NCBI GenBank assembly: GCA_016177555.1
Contig: JACOVB010000085.1
Span: forward strand, 1 to 8,194
Direction: 5' to 3'
DNA: 8,194 nucleotides
Source: Candidatus Rokuibacteriota bacterium
GTDB taxonomy: Bacteria > Methylomirabilota > Methylomirabilia > Rokubacteriales > CSP1-6
Shown here one piece after another: positions 1 through 8,075 of the stretch. Below the pieces are notes generated by a model. That model was not told the DNA's origin. It was given only the letters and a program-made list of their open reading frames with translations, and searched no databases. A program made the translations under genes and the position numbers. The first letter of the stretch is position 1; the number at the start of each line of letters is the position of its first letter.

Positions 1-118
1 CCACGGACACGATGCCGCCGCGGAAGACCTCGGCGAAGAACGCCGAGGACTGCAGGGCGAACGTCATCACGGCGGCCTGGAAGGAGTCGATGCGCACACC
101 GATGAGGATCGGCAGCGC
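1..118 (-). pseudogene. 5'-truncated polar amino-acid ABC transporter permease fragment (HisM/GlnP family), runs off left edge
   Basis: The minus strand encodes a stretch beginning ALPILIGVRIDSF and ending AEVFRGGIVSV at the window edge. This matches the central part of the inner-membrane permeases of His/Glu/Gln/Arg-type ABC importers, where the family usually reads Y-A-L-P-x-x-x-G and then A-E-x-F-R-G-G-I just before the EAA loop. The usual upstream part (first transmembrane helices and the R-G-T-P-x-x-x-Q motif) is absent. In the same frame the sequence continues into the 47-bp gap and then the end of the hydantoinase gene, and the other two minus-strand frames of the gap do not supply the motif either. 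An in-frame GTG at 95-97 could start a shortened product, but it would lack the first membrane helices. The piece belongs to a different transporter family from the PotB/PotC-like pair further right. It may be a gene remnant or the result of a chimeric assembly. The family assignment is firm; pseudogene status is inferred. Confidence 0.6.
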
Positions 119-145
119 AGAGAGGGCCTGTGTCCTGACTATGCG

Positions 146-161
146 CCTGGCCCTTGCCAGG
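146..161 (-). terminator. small hairpin just after the last operon gene, weak terminator candidate
   Basis: CCTGGC and GCCAGG form a perfect 6-bp stem with a 4-base loop, starting 3 bases beyond the stop codon of the hydantoinase gene. No T-run follows on the minus strand, so this is not a canonical intrinsic terminator. It may only protect the 3' end of the transcript or be chance in GC-rich DNA. Confidence 0.25.
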
Positions 162-164
162 TCG

Positions 165-1703
165 TTACCGCGCGATGTCTCCGACGACCCGGACGCGGGT
201 GCGCAGGGAGTTCCCGGGCAGGTAGGCCAGCGGAAGGTCCTCCACCTCGACCACGTTGATGGTCGCGCGGTCCGCGCCGGCCGCGATCGCCTTGTCTGTG
301 GCGAGCTGGCGGGCGCGCGCGATCGCCTCGTCCCGTGAGAGATCCTGGAAGATCTGGTCGACCTCGCCGCTCACCTGGGCGATCGCGGCGCCCACCGCGT
401 TGGCGACCGCCTGGTGCGGCACGTTGAGGACCTCGGACACCCCGGCGAGGCGCGCCGGCACCAGGAAGGACCCGCCGCCCACCGCGATCAGCGGCGTCTC
501 GCCCGCGTCGGTCTTCATGCGGTCCACGCCCTCCTCGATCATGCTGCGGATGCGCGCGAGGGCCTCCTCCACCCGCGCGGCCGGCAGCGACGCCACGCGC
601 GCGCGGTCGCCCAGGTCGATGAGCCCCGCGGCGACCGCGACGTCGGTCACGGTGAGGACGTCGCCACCGAACACGAGCGCCTGCTCGGTGAGGCGATAGC
701 CCACGCTGGCCGGCCCGATCGTGAGCGACGGCGCCGTCCCGACCATGGTCCCGCCCCCCAGGCCCAGCGACAGGAGATCGGGCATCCGGAAGAGCGTGCG
801 GACGCCGCCGATCTCGACGACGTTGTTGGCCTCGCGGGGGAACCCGTGCCGCAGGCTTCCGATGTCGGTGGTGGTGCCGCCCACGTCGATGACCAGGGCC
901 TCATCCCGCTTCGAGAGGAACGCGGCGCCGCGCATCGAGTTCGTCGGCCCCGACGCGAAGCTGTAGACGGGATACGCCTCCGCCGCCTCCGCCAGCATGA
1001 CGGTGCCGTCGTTCTGGGTGAGGTAGAGCGGCGCCGCGATCCCGCTCGCGCGCAGGGCGTGGGCGAACGCGCGCGTGGTCGTCCGGGCCAGCTCGATGAG
1101 GCAGGCGTTGAGCAGGCTCGCGTTCTCGCGCTCGAGCAGGCCGATGCGGCCGAGCCGGTGGGAGAGGGTGACCGTCACATCGGGGCACTCTTCCAGGAGA
1201 ATGGAGGCGGCTTCTTCCTCGCAGGAGGCGTTCAGCGGCGAGAAGACCGCGGAGACCGCGACCGAGCGGATCCCGGCCTCGCGGATCCGGCGGGCGGCGG
1301 CGCGCATGCCTTTCGCGTCGAACGGGACGAGCGGGCGCCCGTCGAACTCGTGGCCGCCCTCGAGCATCACGATCTCGCCGCGCACGAGGGCCGCGAGGTC
1401 CTCCGGCCAGTCGACGAACGGCGGGAGCGAGGCACCGGAGGGTAGGCCGATGCGCACCGCGGCGACGCGGCCGAGGTCGCGCCGCTGCACCACCGCGTTG
1501 GTGAAGTGGGTGGTGCCGATCATGACCGCGTGGGCGTCGCGCGCGGCGGGCGCCCGCTCGACCAGCGCGGCGAGGGCGCGGGTGATGCCCGTCGTCACGT
1601 CCGCGGTGGTGGGCGTCTTCACCGCGGCCGCCACCGCGTCCTCCTCCAGGAGTACCGCATCGGTGTTGGTGCCGCCCACGTCGATGCCGATCCGCCGTCT
1701 CAC
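165..1703 (-). CDS. Hydantoinase/oxoprolinase (HyuA-like) family protein, short form
   Basis: The product is 512 aa, cytoplasmic, of the ASKHA-fold hydantoinase/oxoprolinase family, whose members hydrolyse cyclic amides such as 5-oxoproline or hydantoins, usually with ATP. Visible motifs: the N-terminal phosphate loop IGIDVGGTNTD (5-15), MIGTTHFTNAVVQRR (61-75), the hinge region HRLGRIGLLERENAS (182-196), YSFASGPTNSMRGA (247-260), the second phosphate motif VIDVGGTTTDIG (271-282), the glycine-rich LGLGGGT (313-319) and the adenosine-site-like IAVGGGSFLVP (406-416). At about 510 residues it matches the short form found beside DUF917 genes rather than the ~700-aa HyuA that pairs with HyuB, and no HyuB gene is seen. 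The GTG start at 1703 overlaps the preceding TGA (GTGA), so translation is probably coupled; no good ribosome binding site is visible. The C-terminus looks complete. Family is certain; substrate is unknown. Confidence 0.93.
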   Translation of the reverse strand: MRRRIGIDVGGTNTDAVLLEEDAVAAAVKTPTTADVTTGITRALAALVERAPAARDAHAVMIGTTHFTNAVVQRRDLGRVAAVRIGLPSGASLPPFVDWPEDLAALVRGEIVMLEGGHEFDGRPLVPFDAKGMRAAARRIREAGIRSVAVSAVFSPLNASCEEEAASILLEECPDVTVTLSHRLGRIGLLERENASLLNACLIELARTTTRAFAHALRASGIAAPLYLTQNDGTVMLAEAAEAYPVYSFASGPTNSMRGAAFLSKRDEALVIDVGGTTTDIGSLRHGFPREANNVVEIGGVRTLFRMPDLLSLGLGGGTMVGTAPSLTIGPASVGYRLTEQALVFGGDVLTVTDVAVAAGLIDLGDRARVASLPAARVEEALARIRSMIEEGVDRMKTDAGETPLIAVGGGSFLVPARLAGVSEVLNVPHQAVANAVGAAIAQVSGEVDQIFQDLSRDEAIARARQLATDKAIAAGADRATINVVEVEDLPLAYLPGNSLRTRVRVVGDIAR

Positions 1704-2773
1704 GCGAACACCGAGCGGAAGTCGAGGTCGTAGCCGAAGGCGCGCGGGCCGACGTGCTCGAGCCCCTTCGGGGTGAGGAGGATCGGGGGCGCGGGCAGCG
1801 CGATGACCGTGACCCGCTGGCCGTAGCGCAGCGTCTCGGTGCCGATCGCGTCGCCGGAGACGGTGTCGAGCACGCAGATCAGGTCGGGCGTCATGACCCG
1901 TGGCTCGCCGTCGAGCCACCCCACCGCGAACTCGTTCTGGAACGCGAGCCTGAAGTCGTGGCCGCGGAAGTCGTCGAGGCCTTCGATCGTCGCGGTGCCG
2001 CGGAGGAAGCCCTCCGTGGTCCGGCGCGCGATGTCGTGGATCTTGCCGGTGAAGATCTTCACCCCGGCTTCGACCTCGAGCACCGCGTCGATCGGATCGC
2101 GGTGCGCCCGCCGCGCGGCCTGCACCGCCCGGCCGATCCTCATGGCCTTGGTGGTGGAGCCGAGGATCGCGCACGCCTTCACTTCCTTGCCCGTCCGGGG
2201 GGCCTTGCACGTGGAGGCGATCGAGCCGACCTCCACGCAGACCTTGCGGCTGATCCGCTCCATCCACTTCCAGCTCGCCGCGCGCGCCACCACCACCGCG
2301 TTGTCGCGGACGTCCGCGAGGGTCAGGGGGTACATCGTCAGATCGTGGATGGCGAAGCTCGTCATCTGCGCCTCGGGGAACGCGCGGCCCATGCAATCGG
2401 CGTCGACGACCGGCAGGTCCAGCATGGCGGCGGCCATGAAGGGCTGGATGGAGTTGCCGCCGCCGATCTCGAGCGACATCACGGCGCGGAACTTCCGGCC
2501 GAGGTACTCCTCCATCATGGTGACCGCGAGGGCCATCGTCTTGGGGTCGGTGAGGCGCTCCTGGCCGACGAGCGGGGCGCCCATGTTGGAGACCACGGCC
2601 ACCAGGTCGTCGTCGGCCAGCTCGGAGGCGCCCATGAGCCGGCACACCACGCCCGTCCGGTAGAGCTGGCGCATGTTGAGCAGCGCGAGGTACGGGCTGC
2701 CGCCGCCGCCGGTGCCGAGGATCCAGGCGCCGATGGCCAGGCTCTCGATCTCCTCCGCGCCCACGGGTCTCAT
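1700..2773 (-). CDS. DUF917 family protein (S-methyl-thiohydantoin desulfurase-like, PF06032 type)
   Basis: The product is 357 aa with no signal peptide or membrane segment. Family hallmarks are visible: an N-terminal glycine-rich motif LGTGGGGSP (19-27), SNMGAPLVGQER (62-73), EIGGGNSIQP (102-111), a conserved acidic/cysteine segment VVDADCMGRAFPE (122-134), PDLICVLDTVSGDAIGTE (296-313) and the C-terminal GYDLDF (347-352). From memory, the Pfam family formerly called DUF917 is now named after S-methyl-thiohydantoin desulfurase; for most members the reaction is untested. DUF917 genes very often sit next to short HyuA-like genes, as here, where the GTGA overlap couples the two. The ATG at 2773 lies 13 bp after the upstream permease stop, with only a weak ribosome binding site (GGA). 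A joint role with the HyuA-like protein on a heterocyclic ring is inferred from pairing. Confidence 0.9.
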   Translation of the reverse strand: MRPVGAEEIESLAIGAWILGTGGGGSPYLALLNMRQLYRTGVVCRLMGASELADDDLVAVVSNMGAPLVGQERLTDPKTMALAVTMMEEYLGRKFRAVMSLEIGGGNSIQPFMAAAMLDLPVVDADCMGRAFPEAQMTSFAIHDLTMYPLTLADVRDNAVVVARAASWKWMERISRKVCVEVGSIASTCKAPRTGKEVKACAILGSTTKAMRIGRAVQAARRAHRDPIDAVLEVEAGVKIFTGKIHDIARRTTEGFLRGTATIEGLDDFRGHDFRLAFQNEFAVGWLDGEPRVMTPDLICVLDTVSGDAIGTETLRYGQRVTVIALPAPPILLTPKGLEHVGPRAFGYDLDFRSVFA

Positions 2774-2786
2774 GGGGAGATCCGCA

Positions 2787-3560
2787 TCAGAACCCCGTGA
2801 ACTCCTCGAGCCCCATGAAGCGCGCGATGCCGAGGACGAGCACCAGCGCCACCCCGATGGCGAAGGCGGATACCGCGGCCGCGGTGGGGTCGAACGAGTA
2901 CTTGAGATAGGCGAAAAGCTCGATCGGGAGTGGGGTGAGCTTGGCGCTGGTCAGGAACAGGGACAGGGTGAAGTTGTCGAAGGAGATGGCGAAGGCGAAG
3001 ATCGCGCCCGCCACCACGCCCGGCTTGATCACCCCGAGGGTGATCTCGAAGAACGCGCGCACCGGATGGGCGCCCAGGCTCTGCGCGGCCTCCTCGAGCG
3101 CGAGGTCGAAGTGGGTGAGCGTCGCGGTGACGGTGCGGATCACGTAGGGCGTCGTCACCACGATGTGCCCGATGAGCAGCGCCCCGTACGACGCCTGCAT
3201 CTTGAGCAGCGTGTAGAACTGGAGCAGCGCGACCCCGGTGAGGATCTGCGGCAGCAGCAGCGGGGAGGTGACGAACGCGTTGAGGAGATCGCGGCCGCGG
3301 AAGCGTCCGCGCACCAGCGGGATGGCGGCCGCCGTCCCGATGACGGTGGACGCGACCGCGGTCCAGAACGCCAGCTCGGTGGAGAGCCAGAGCGCCTGCA
3401 TGAACTCCCGGCGCTGGAAGAAGTTGGCGAACCACTTGAGCGAGAAGCCCTGCGGGGGAAACGTGAAGTAGTTGCCGGCGTTGAACGCGGCCAGCACCAC
3501 GATGACCAGCGGGAGCAGCAGGAAGGCGTAGACCAGACCCACCGAGACGCGCAGGATCAC
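2787..3560 (-). CDS. ABC transporter permease, PotC-like (second inner-membrane subunit)
   Basis: A 257-aa multi-spanning membrane protein of the spermidine/putrescine-type (MetI-like) permease class. Hydrophobic spans are seen at about 5-25, 60-82, 98-120, 125-145, 175-198 and 228-249. The cytoplasmic EAA loop that docks with the ATPase reads EEAAQSLGAHPVRAFFEITL (156-175), containing the family E-A-A---G pattern and followed by P180-G181. The segment AISFDNFTLSLFL (191-203) is typical of PotC relatives. The GTG start at 3560 overlaps the stop of the first permease (GTGA) and has a purine-rich GGGGGA just upstream. It should form the heterodimeric channel with the preceding permease. Putrescine/spermidine itself is not implied, since this family also carries many other small organic solutes. 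Confidence 0.93.
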   Translation of the reverse strand: MILRVSVGLVYAFLLLPLVIVVLAAFNAGNYFTFPPQGFSLKWFANFFQRREFMQALWLSTELAFWTAVASTVIGTAAAIPLVRGRFRGRDLLNAFVTSPLLLPQILTGVALLQFYTLLKMQASYGALLIGHIVVTTPYVIRTVTATLTHFDLALEEAAQSLGAHPVRAFFEITLGVIKPGVVAGAIFAFAISFDNFTLSLFLTSAKLTPLPIELFAYLKYSFDPTAAAVSAFAIGVALVLVLGIARFMGLEEFTGF

Positions 3561-4402
3561 ACGATCCCCCGGAGCGCGCGCTCGGTCACCTTGATGTAGA
3601 CGGCGATCAGGGCCACCGAGATCAGGAGCAGCACGAAGGCGTTGGCGGCGCCGAAGGGCCAGTCGAACACCGAGAGCATCTGCTCGTACACCACCATCGG
3701 CAGGACGTGCACCTTGAAGCCGCCGACCAGGATCGGCACCACGAACGAGCTGATGGCCAGGGAGAAGACGAGCAGCGAGCCCGCGAGGATGCCGGGCAGC
3801 GAGAGCGGCAGCGTCACCTCGAAGAAGGCGCGGCGGGGCGACGCCCCCAGGGTCTGCGAGGCCTCGATGAGCTCGGGCTCGATGCGCTTCAGCACGCCGG
3901 TGAGCGACAGCACCATGAACGGCAGGAACACGTGGACCAGCGCGACCGTCACGCCGAACTTGTTGTACATGAGCGGCAGCGGCGTGGTCAGCCATCCGTG
4001 CTGCACCAGCGTCGCGTTGATGAGGCCGCGGTCGGCAAGCAGGATCATCCAGCCGTAGCACCGGATGACGATGCCGACGAGGAGCGGCGACAGGATGAAC
4101 ACGATCAGGAGCGGCTTCCAGCGCGAGCGGGTGCGGGCCAGGTGGTAGGCGAGGGGATAGCCCAGGAGCAGGGAGACCACGGTGGTGATCGCCCCGAGCC
4201 AGAGGGTGTCCGCGAGCACGCCCAGGTAGTACGCGTCCGTGAAGAAGTGGATGTAGTGCTGCAAGGTCAGCGTCCACTCGAGCTGGCCGAACGACTGCCG
4301 CGAGAGGCTGATGGCGAGCAGGAGCAGGAGCGGCACCGTGAAGAACACCGTGAGCAGCAGCACGTACGGCCCGAGCAGCAGGACGCGGGCGCCGCGGGTC
4401 AC
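3557..4402 (-). CDS. ABC transporter permease, PotB-like (first inner-membrane subunit)
   Basis: A 281-aa polytopic permease. The first span is strongly hydrophobic (about 7-33), a periplasmic loop with Trp and aromatic residues follows, and further spans lie at about 64-88, 97-121, 150-171, 203-228 and 252-271. The ATPase-coupling EAA loop is ELIEASQTLGASPRRAFFEV (177-196) followed by the LPLSLPG turn (198-204), typical of PotB relatives. The RGLINATL segment (125-132) is also common in this subfamily. I chose the GTG at 4402 because it lies 3 bp after the AroM stop codon and gives the expected short N-terminus before the first span; no strong ribosome binding site is visible, so coupling to AroM translation is likely. 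It pairs with the next permease. Confidence 0.93.
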   Translation of the reverse strand: MTRGARVLLLGPYVLLLTVFFTVPLLLLLAISLSRQSFGQLEWTLTLQHYIHFFTDAYYLGVLADTLWLGAITTVVSLLLGYPLAYHLARTRSRWKPLLIVFILSPLLVGIVIRCYGWMILLADRGLINATLVQHGWLTTPLPLMYNKFGVTVALVHVFLPFMVLSLTGVLKRIEPELIEASQTLGASPRRAFFEVTLPLSLPGILAGSLLVFSLAISSFVVPILVGGFKVHVLPMVVYEQMLSVFDWPFGAANAFVLLLISVALIAVYIKVTERALRGIV

Positions 4403-4405
4403 GGA

Positions 4406-5079
4406 TCAGCGGCCGAGGAGCTCCGCGGCCACGCGGGCCACGAGCAGGTTCGCCACCAGCGTCGGCGCGCCGGTGAGGTGCGCGATCTCGTCGCGCGTCT
4501 TGCGGCGGAAGCCGATGCAGTCCATGACCACCAGGCCGGCGCGGCCGGCGCGCAGCGCGTCGGCGGCGCGGCGGACCGCTGCGGGATCGTGCTCCTCGTA
4601 GGGCGAGAGCGGGGCCACGTGCGCGTCGAAGCCACAACCGCGCCACCGCGCGGCGGTCTGGGGCACGTGGCGCTCGGACGGCGTCAGCACGCCGAGGCGC
4701 CCGGGGAACGTCATCGCGCGGAGGAGCCCGAGCAGCAGCTGCTGCGGCTCGAGAAACGGCCGGCGCGCGGCGAGCTTCGGGAACTCGCCGGTACACAGCA
4801 GCACGTTGAGGGCGACGCCGCGATCCTCGAGGGCGGCGATCCGGGCCTCGATGCGGGGAATGACCTTCGTCTTCCCGACGAAGACCGACGAGCCGTCGGC
4901 CAGCCGGGTGACGAGGATCTCGTCGTCCCCCTCGGGGGCGAGCGGCGCGATCTGCTCGCGGCTGAGCCCGTCCAGCGCCCCCGCTTCCACGATCTCGACG
5001 TCGCCGCCCAGGAGCGCCGCCATGTCGGGGACCACGTCGCTGCGCGGGGATTGCCCCACCGTGATCAAGCCGACCTTGG

Positions 5080-5083
<4 letters not shown>
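4406..5083 (-). CDS. AroM family protein, possible racemase/isomerase-like enzyme
   Basis: The 225-aa product resembles E. coli AroM along its length: the N-terminal GLITVGQSPR (5-14), LSREQIAPLAPE (40-51), a central FLEPQQLLLGLL (110-121), GVLTPSERHVPQ (131-142), MDCIGF (187-192) and the C-terminal LVANLLVARVAAELL (209-223). AroM has no proven function; the name comes from its place next to aroL in enteric bacteria. Two cysteines, C97 in LLCTGE and C189 in MDCIGF, lie 92 residues apart, a layout like the catalytic pair of Asp/Glu/hydantoin racemases. As I recall, E. coli AroM lacks the first cysteine, so the present copy may be more enzyme-like. Its position between the ATPase and the permeases, in an operon with HyuA and DUF917, suggests it acts on the imported compound. 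The ATG start has an ideal AAGGAG (5089-5094) five bases upstream and overlaps the ATPase stop (ATGA). Racemase activity is inference only. Confidence 0.88.
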
Positions 5084-6146
<1,063 letters not shown>

Positions 6147-6150
<4 letters not shown>

Positions 6151-7172
6151 CGCATCGCCTTGTTCCACTTCTCGGTCCACTGGGGCCGCTGCGTGGCGAC
6201 GTGAGCCCAGTCGAAGAGCACGAGCCCGTCCACGGCGGCCGGCTCGCTGATGATCTTCTTCGCCACGTCCGCGGGCACCTTCACCGTCTTGTTGGTGGGG
6301 CTCCAGAAGAGCTCGGTGGCGAAGGCCAGCTGCACCTCGGGCGAGAGGTAGGCGTCGATGAACTTCCACGCCAGCTCCTTGTTCTTCGAGCCGCGCGTGA
6401 CCTGGACGATCTGGTCGAGGATCGGCTGGCCCTCGCTGGGAGCCACCCAGTCCACCGGGATGCCCCGCTTCTGCAGATCGTAGGCGGAGGCGTCGTGGAG
6501 CACCGCGATCACGACCTCCTTCTGCTCGAGCTGCTTCTCCACGGTGCCCGTGAAGTCCACCAGCTTGGGCTGGGCGCGCTTGATGGCGGCGAGCCCGGCA
6601 TCGATGTCGAAGTAGTCCTTGCCGAAGATCTTCGAGACGATGAAGAGGAAGTTGATGCCGAGCGTGTTGCCGATGACGTAGGTGGCCCGCTTGCCCGTGT
6701 AGGCCTCGTCCCAGAAGTCCTTCCAGGACGCCGGCTTCTTGATGCCGGAGTCGGTGCGGTAGGCGAGGCCGATGCGCCCCCAGAACATCGCGACGCTGGT
6801 ATCGCCGATGAGCGCCTTCGGGTAGAGGTCCTTGATGTTGGGCGCGAGGGTCTCGTTGCGCTTCTCGAAGAACCCGCGCGCGCGCGGGATCGGGAAGGGC
6901 GGCTCGTTGCCGAAGACGACGTCGAACGGCGGGTTGTCGGGACCGGCGGCCAGGAGCTTCGCCACCCACTCGGTCGTGATGCCGGTGACGATCTCGACCT
7001 TCACCCCGTGCTTCTTCTCGAATGGCTCGACGAGGGCCTTCTTCATCACATCCGACCAGCGGCCGCCGTAGCCCGTGACGACGAGGGTCTTCTGCTGGGC
7101 CTCCGCCCGAGAAACCGGGAGGAGCGTACTGGCCAGGAGCGCGATCAGGACGACGGTGAGACGGCTCTTCAT
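6147..7172 (-). CDS. ABC transporter periplasmic solute-binding protein, PotD-like (family 1)
   Basis: A 341-aa secreted binding protein. Residues 1-25 form a typical Sec signal peptide: KSR, a hydrophobic core, then an AEA cleavage site before QQ. The absence of a lipobox cysteine suggests a free periplasmic protein and so a Gram-negative-type envelope. The mature part starts with the TLVVTGYGGRWSD strand-loop seen in PotD-like proteins of the extracellular solute-binding family 1, continues with FDVVFGNEP (about 74-82) and PASWKDFWDE (about 134-143), and ends with the helix-rich C-terminal lobe containing AWKFIDAYLSPEVQ. The ATG at 7172 is the start because GGAGG (7180-7184) stands seven bases upstream and it is exactly where the signal peptide begins; longer in-frame extensions to 7355 read through the leader. 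It is the first gene of the operon. Ligand not determinable from sequence. Confidence 0.93.
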
Positions 7173-7179
7173 GAGTGGG

Positions 7180-7184
7180 CCTCC
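7180..7184 (-). promoter_or_regulatory. Ribosome binding site GGAGG of the solute-binding protein
   Basis: A perfect GGAGG on the minus strand ends seven bases before the ATG at 7172. It decides the start against the longer in-frame extension reaching 7355. Confidence 0.85.
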
Positions 7185-7267
7185 GCTGGAGTCGCGATGA
7201 AGATGGATGTCGATTGGGCCTTCACTTGTCTCACGAACCCCACGCAAAGGCAAGAAGCGGCATTGAC

Positions 7268-7287
7268 CCATACCTGCGCGAGTATGG
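7268..7287. promoter_or_regulatory. Inverted repeat CCATAC-N8-GTATGG, operator or hairpin candidate
   Basis: Two perfect 6-bp arms are separated by 8 bp, centred about 105 bp upstream of the first gene of the operon. A span of 20 bp with arms about one helical turn apart suits a dimeric regulator such as the neighbouring Lrp/AsnC protein, but no second copy was found by eye. A smaller dyad GGCA-A-TGCC lies nearby at 7293-7301. Confidence 0.4.
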
Positions 7288-7307
7288 CGGACGGCAATGC
7301 CTGAATG

Positions 7308-7323
7308 CCCCGCCCCCCCGCCC
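7308..7323 (-). other. G-run with G-quadruplex potential
   Basis: The minus strand reads GGGCGGGGGGGCGGGG, which satisfies the G3+N1-7 fourfold pattern with single-base loops. It lies in the operon leader/promoter region on the non-template strand. In GC-rich DNA such runs can arise by chance. Confidence 0.5.
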
Positions 7324-7329
7324 AGCAGC

Positions 7330-7369
7330 GGCTCCGGACCGGGCAGTCCCTGCACTGCCGCTCCGAGCC
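7330..7369 (-). terminator. Strong imperfect stem-loop downstream of the regulator gene (terminator-like or attenuator-like)
   Basis: Forty bases fold into a stem of 5 + 3 + 6 base pairs: GGCTC with GAGCC, GGA with TCC across a single-base bulge, then GGCAGT with ACTGCC after a small internal loop, closed by a 6-base loop. It begins 55 bp beyond the stop of the Lrp-type gene and about 160 bp before the operon start. No T-run follows on the minus strand; a G-rich run follows instead. It could end or stabilise the regulator transcript, or affect read-through into the operon. Confidence 0.45.
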
Positions 7370-7424
7370 GGGGACGATCGGGCGAGCCATGGCCCCGGGA
7401 GGGCGCCGACCCGAGCCGCCCGTC

Positions 7425-7946
7425 TCAGCGTCGTCCCTTCCTCGTCAGCCGCCTTCTCGAACCGTGCGGTCCCTTGCCGACCATGTCCTCAGGAACTCCA
7501 ATAGTCCACTTACGCTTGGTGAGCTCGAGGATGCTTGTCGTCGTCGTGGCGATGATGCCCTTCACCTTGCAGAGCCAGCCCGACATGAAGTCCACCAGCT
7601 CCTTGTTGGAGCGGAAGACGGCGCCCACGTGGAGGTTGCGGGTGCCGGTGGTGACACCGACCCAGTACACCTCCGGCGCCTCGGCAATGTGCTCGGCGAT
7701 CGCTCGCGCCCGGTGAAGCTCCGTCTGGATGTCGATCAGCACCCAGATCTGATAGCCCATGTGGAGCGGGTTCGTGAGGGTCGCGAACTCGACGACCCCG
7801 TCCTTGATCAGGCGGTTCAGCCGATGGCGCACGGTGGACTCGGGCACCCGGAGTCGCGCGGCGATCTTCGCGTACGAGCTCCGGGTATCGTCCTGGAGAC
7901 AGCGGATGATGTCCACGTCGATGGGGCGCAGCTGTCCATCCTTCAT
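7425..7946 (-). CDS. Lrp/AsnC family transcriptional regulator
   Basis: A 173-aa DNA-binding protein. An AsnC-type helix-turn-helix occupies about residues 7-55: the pattern PIDVDIIRCLQDD, then the recognition helix region VPESTVRHRLNRLIKDGVV (34-52). It is followed by a linker and the C-terminal effector/oligomerisation (RAM-type) domain, about 66-143, with YQIWVLIDIQ (65-74), VYWVGVTTGTRNLHVGAVF (93-111) and a closing strand IIATTTTSILEL. A basic tail rich in R and K ends the protein. I chose the ATG at 7946 because GGAGG (7953-7957) stands six bases upstream; an in-frame GTG at 7970 would add eight residues but has a poorer site. Members of this family usually sense amino acids or related small molecules and control adjacent genes. 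Here the likely targets are the operon downstream and the divergent gene at the right edge. Confidence 0.93.
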   Translation of the reverse strand: MKDGQLRPIDVDIIRCLQDDTRSSYAKIAARLRVPESTVRHRLNRLIKDGVVEFATLTNPLHMGYQIWVLIDIQTELHRARAIAEHIAEAPEVYWVGVTTGTRNLHVGAVFRSNKELVDFMSGWLCKVKGIIATTTTSILELTKRKWTIGVPEDMVGKGPHGSRRRLTRKGRR

Positions 7947-7952
7947 CGGCCC

Positions 7953-7957
7953 CCTCC
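7953..7957 (-). promoter_or_regulatory. Ribosome binding site GGAGG of the Lrp-type regulator
   Basis: GGAGG, continued by three more G, ends six bases before the ATG at 7946 and favours that start over the GTG at 7970. Confidence 0.75.
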
Positions 7958-8070
7958 GGTCCTGCGCCACGAGTCCGCCGGGCGCTCTGCCCTTTGCGTG
8001 ATCGCCAATGTGGAGATGAGTTCCTTGCGCATTCAGCAGCTATTACTCTCATAACTTACTGATCCGGGCA
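7958..8070. other. Upstream region of the regulator gene with an AT-rich patch
   Basis: Within otherwise GC-rich DNA, positions about 8034-8062 are AT-rich and contain TTACT twice, 13 bp apart (8043-8047 and 8056-8060). This is where the minus-strand promoter of the regulator gene is expected. Candidate hexamers (TTGCCC and AGTAAT with 18-bp spacing on the minus strand) are weak. Confidence 0.35.
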
Positions 8071-8075
8071 AGATG

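Larger units (their letters stand above)
7173..7424. other. Intergenic region between the regulator gene and the transport/catabolic operon
   Basis: No convincing gene is present. The stretch holds the leader and presumably the promoter of the operon, a strong stem-loop, a G-run and a spaced inverted repeat, listed separately. On the minus strand TTGCC-type hexamers are seen upstream of the solute-binding gene, but no -35/-10 pair with good matches at proper spacing stands out, so the promoter cannot be placed with confidence. Confidence 0.6.

Noticed and set aside
414..1445. Plus-strand open frame of 343 codons opposite the hydantoinase gene
   Set aside because: Composition is that of an antisense shadow, and no ribosome binding site or domain is seen.
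1704..2645. Upstream extension of the hydantoinase frame to an 826-aa product
   Set aside because: The extra N-terminal part reads the DUF917 gene in the wrong frame and is arginine-rich nonsense; the family's N-terminal phosphate motif begins right after the GTG at 1703.
6151..6969. Upstream extension of the ATPase frame to 629 aa
   Set aside because: It is the solute-binding gene read out of frame; the ATPase domain begins just after the TTG at 6150.
7169..7390. Minus-strand 73-codon frame with a C-R-D-C-P-V-R-S-R-C motif, reminiscent of Fnr or WhiB cysteine clusters
   Set aside because: Only the short motif resembles those families; the rest does not, no ribosome binding site precedes the ATG, and the motif lies over the stem-loop at 7330-7369.
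7305..8054. Plus-strand 249-codon frame opposite the regulator gene
   Set aside because: It is antisense to a clear Lrp/AsnC gene and its translation has no recognisable domain.
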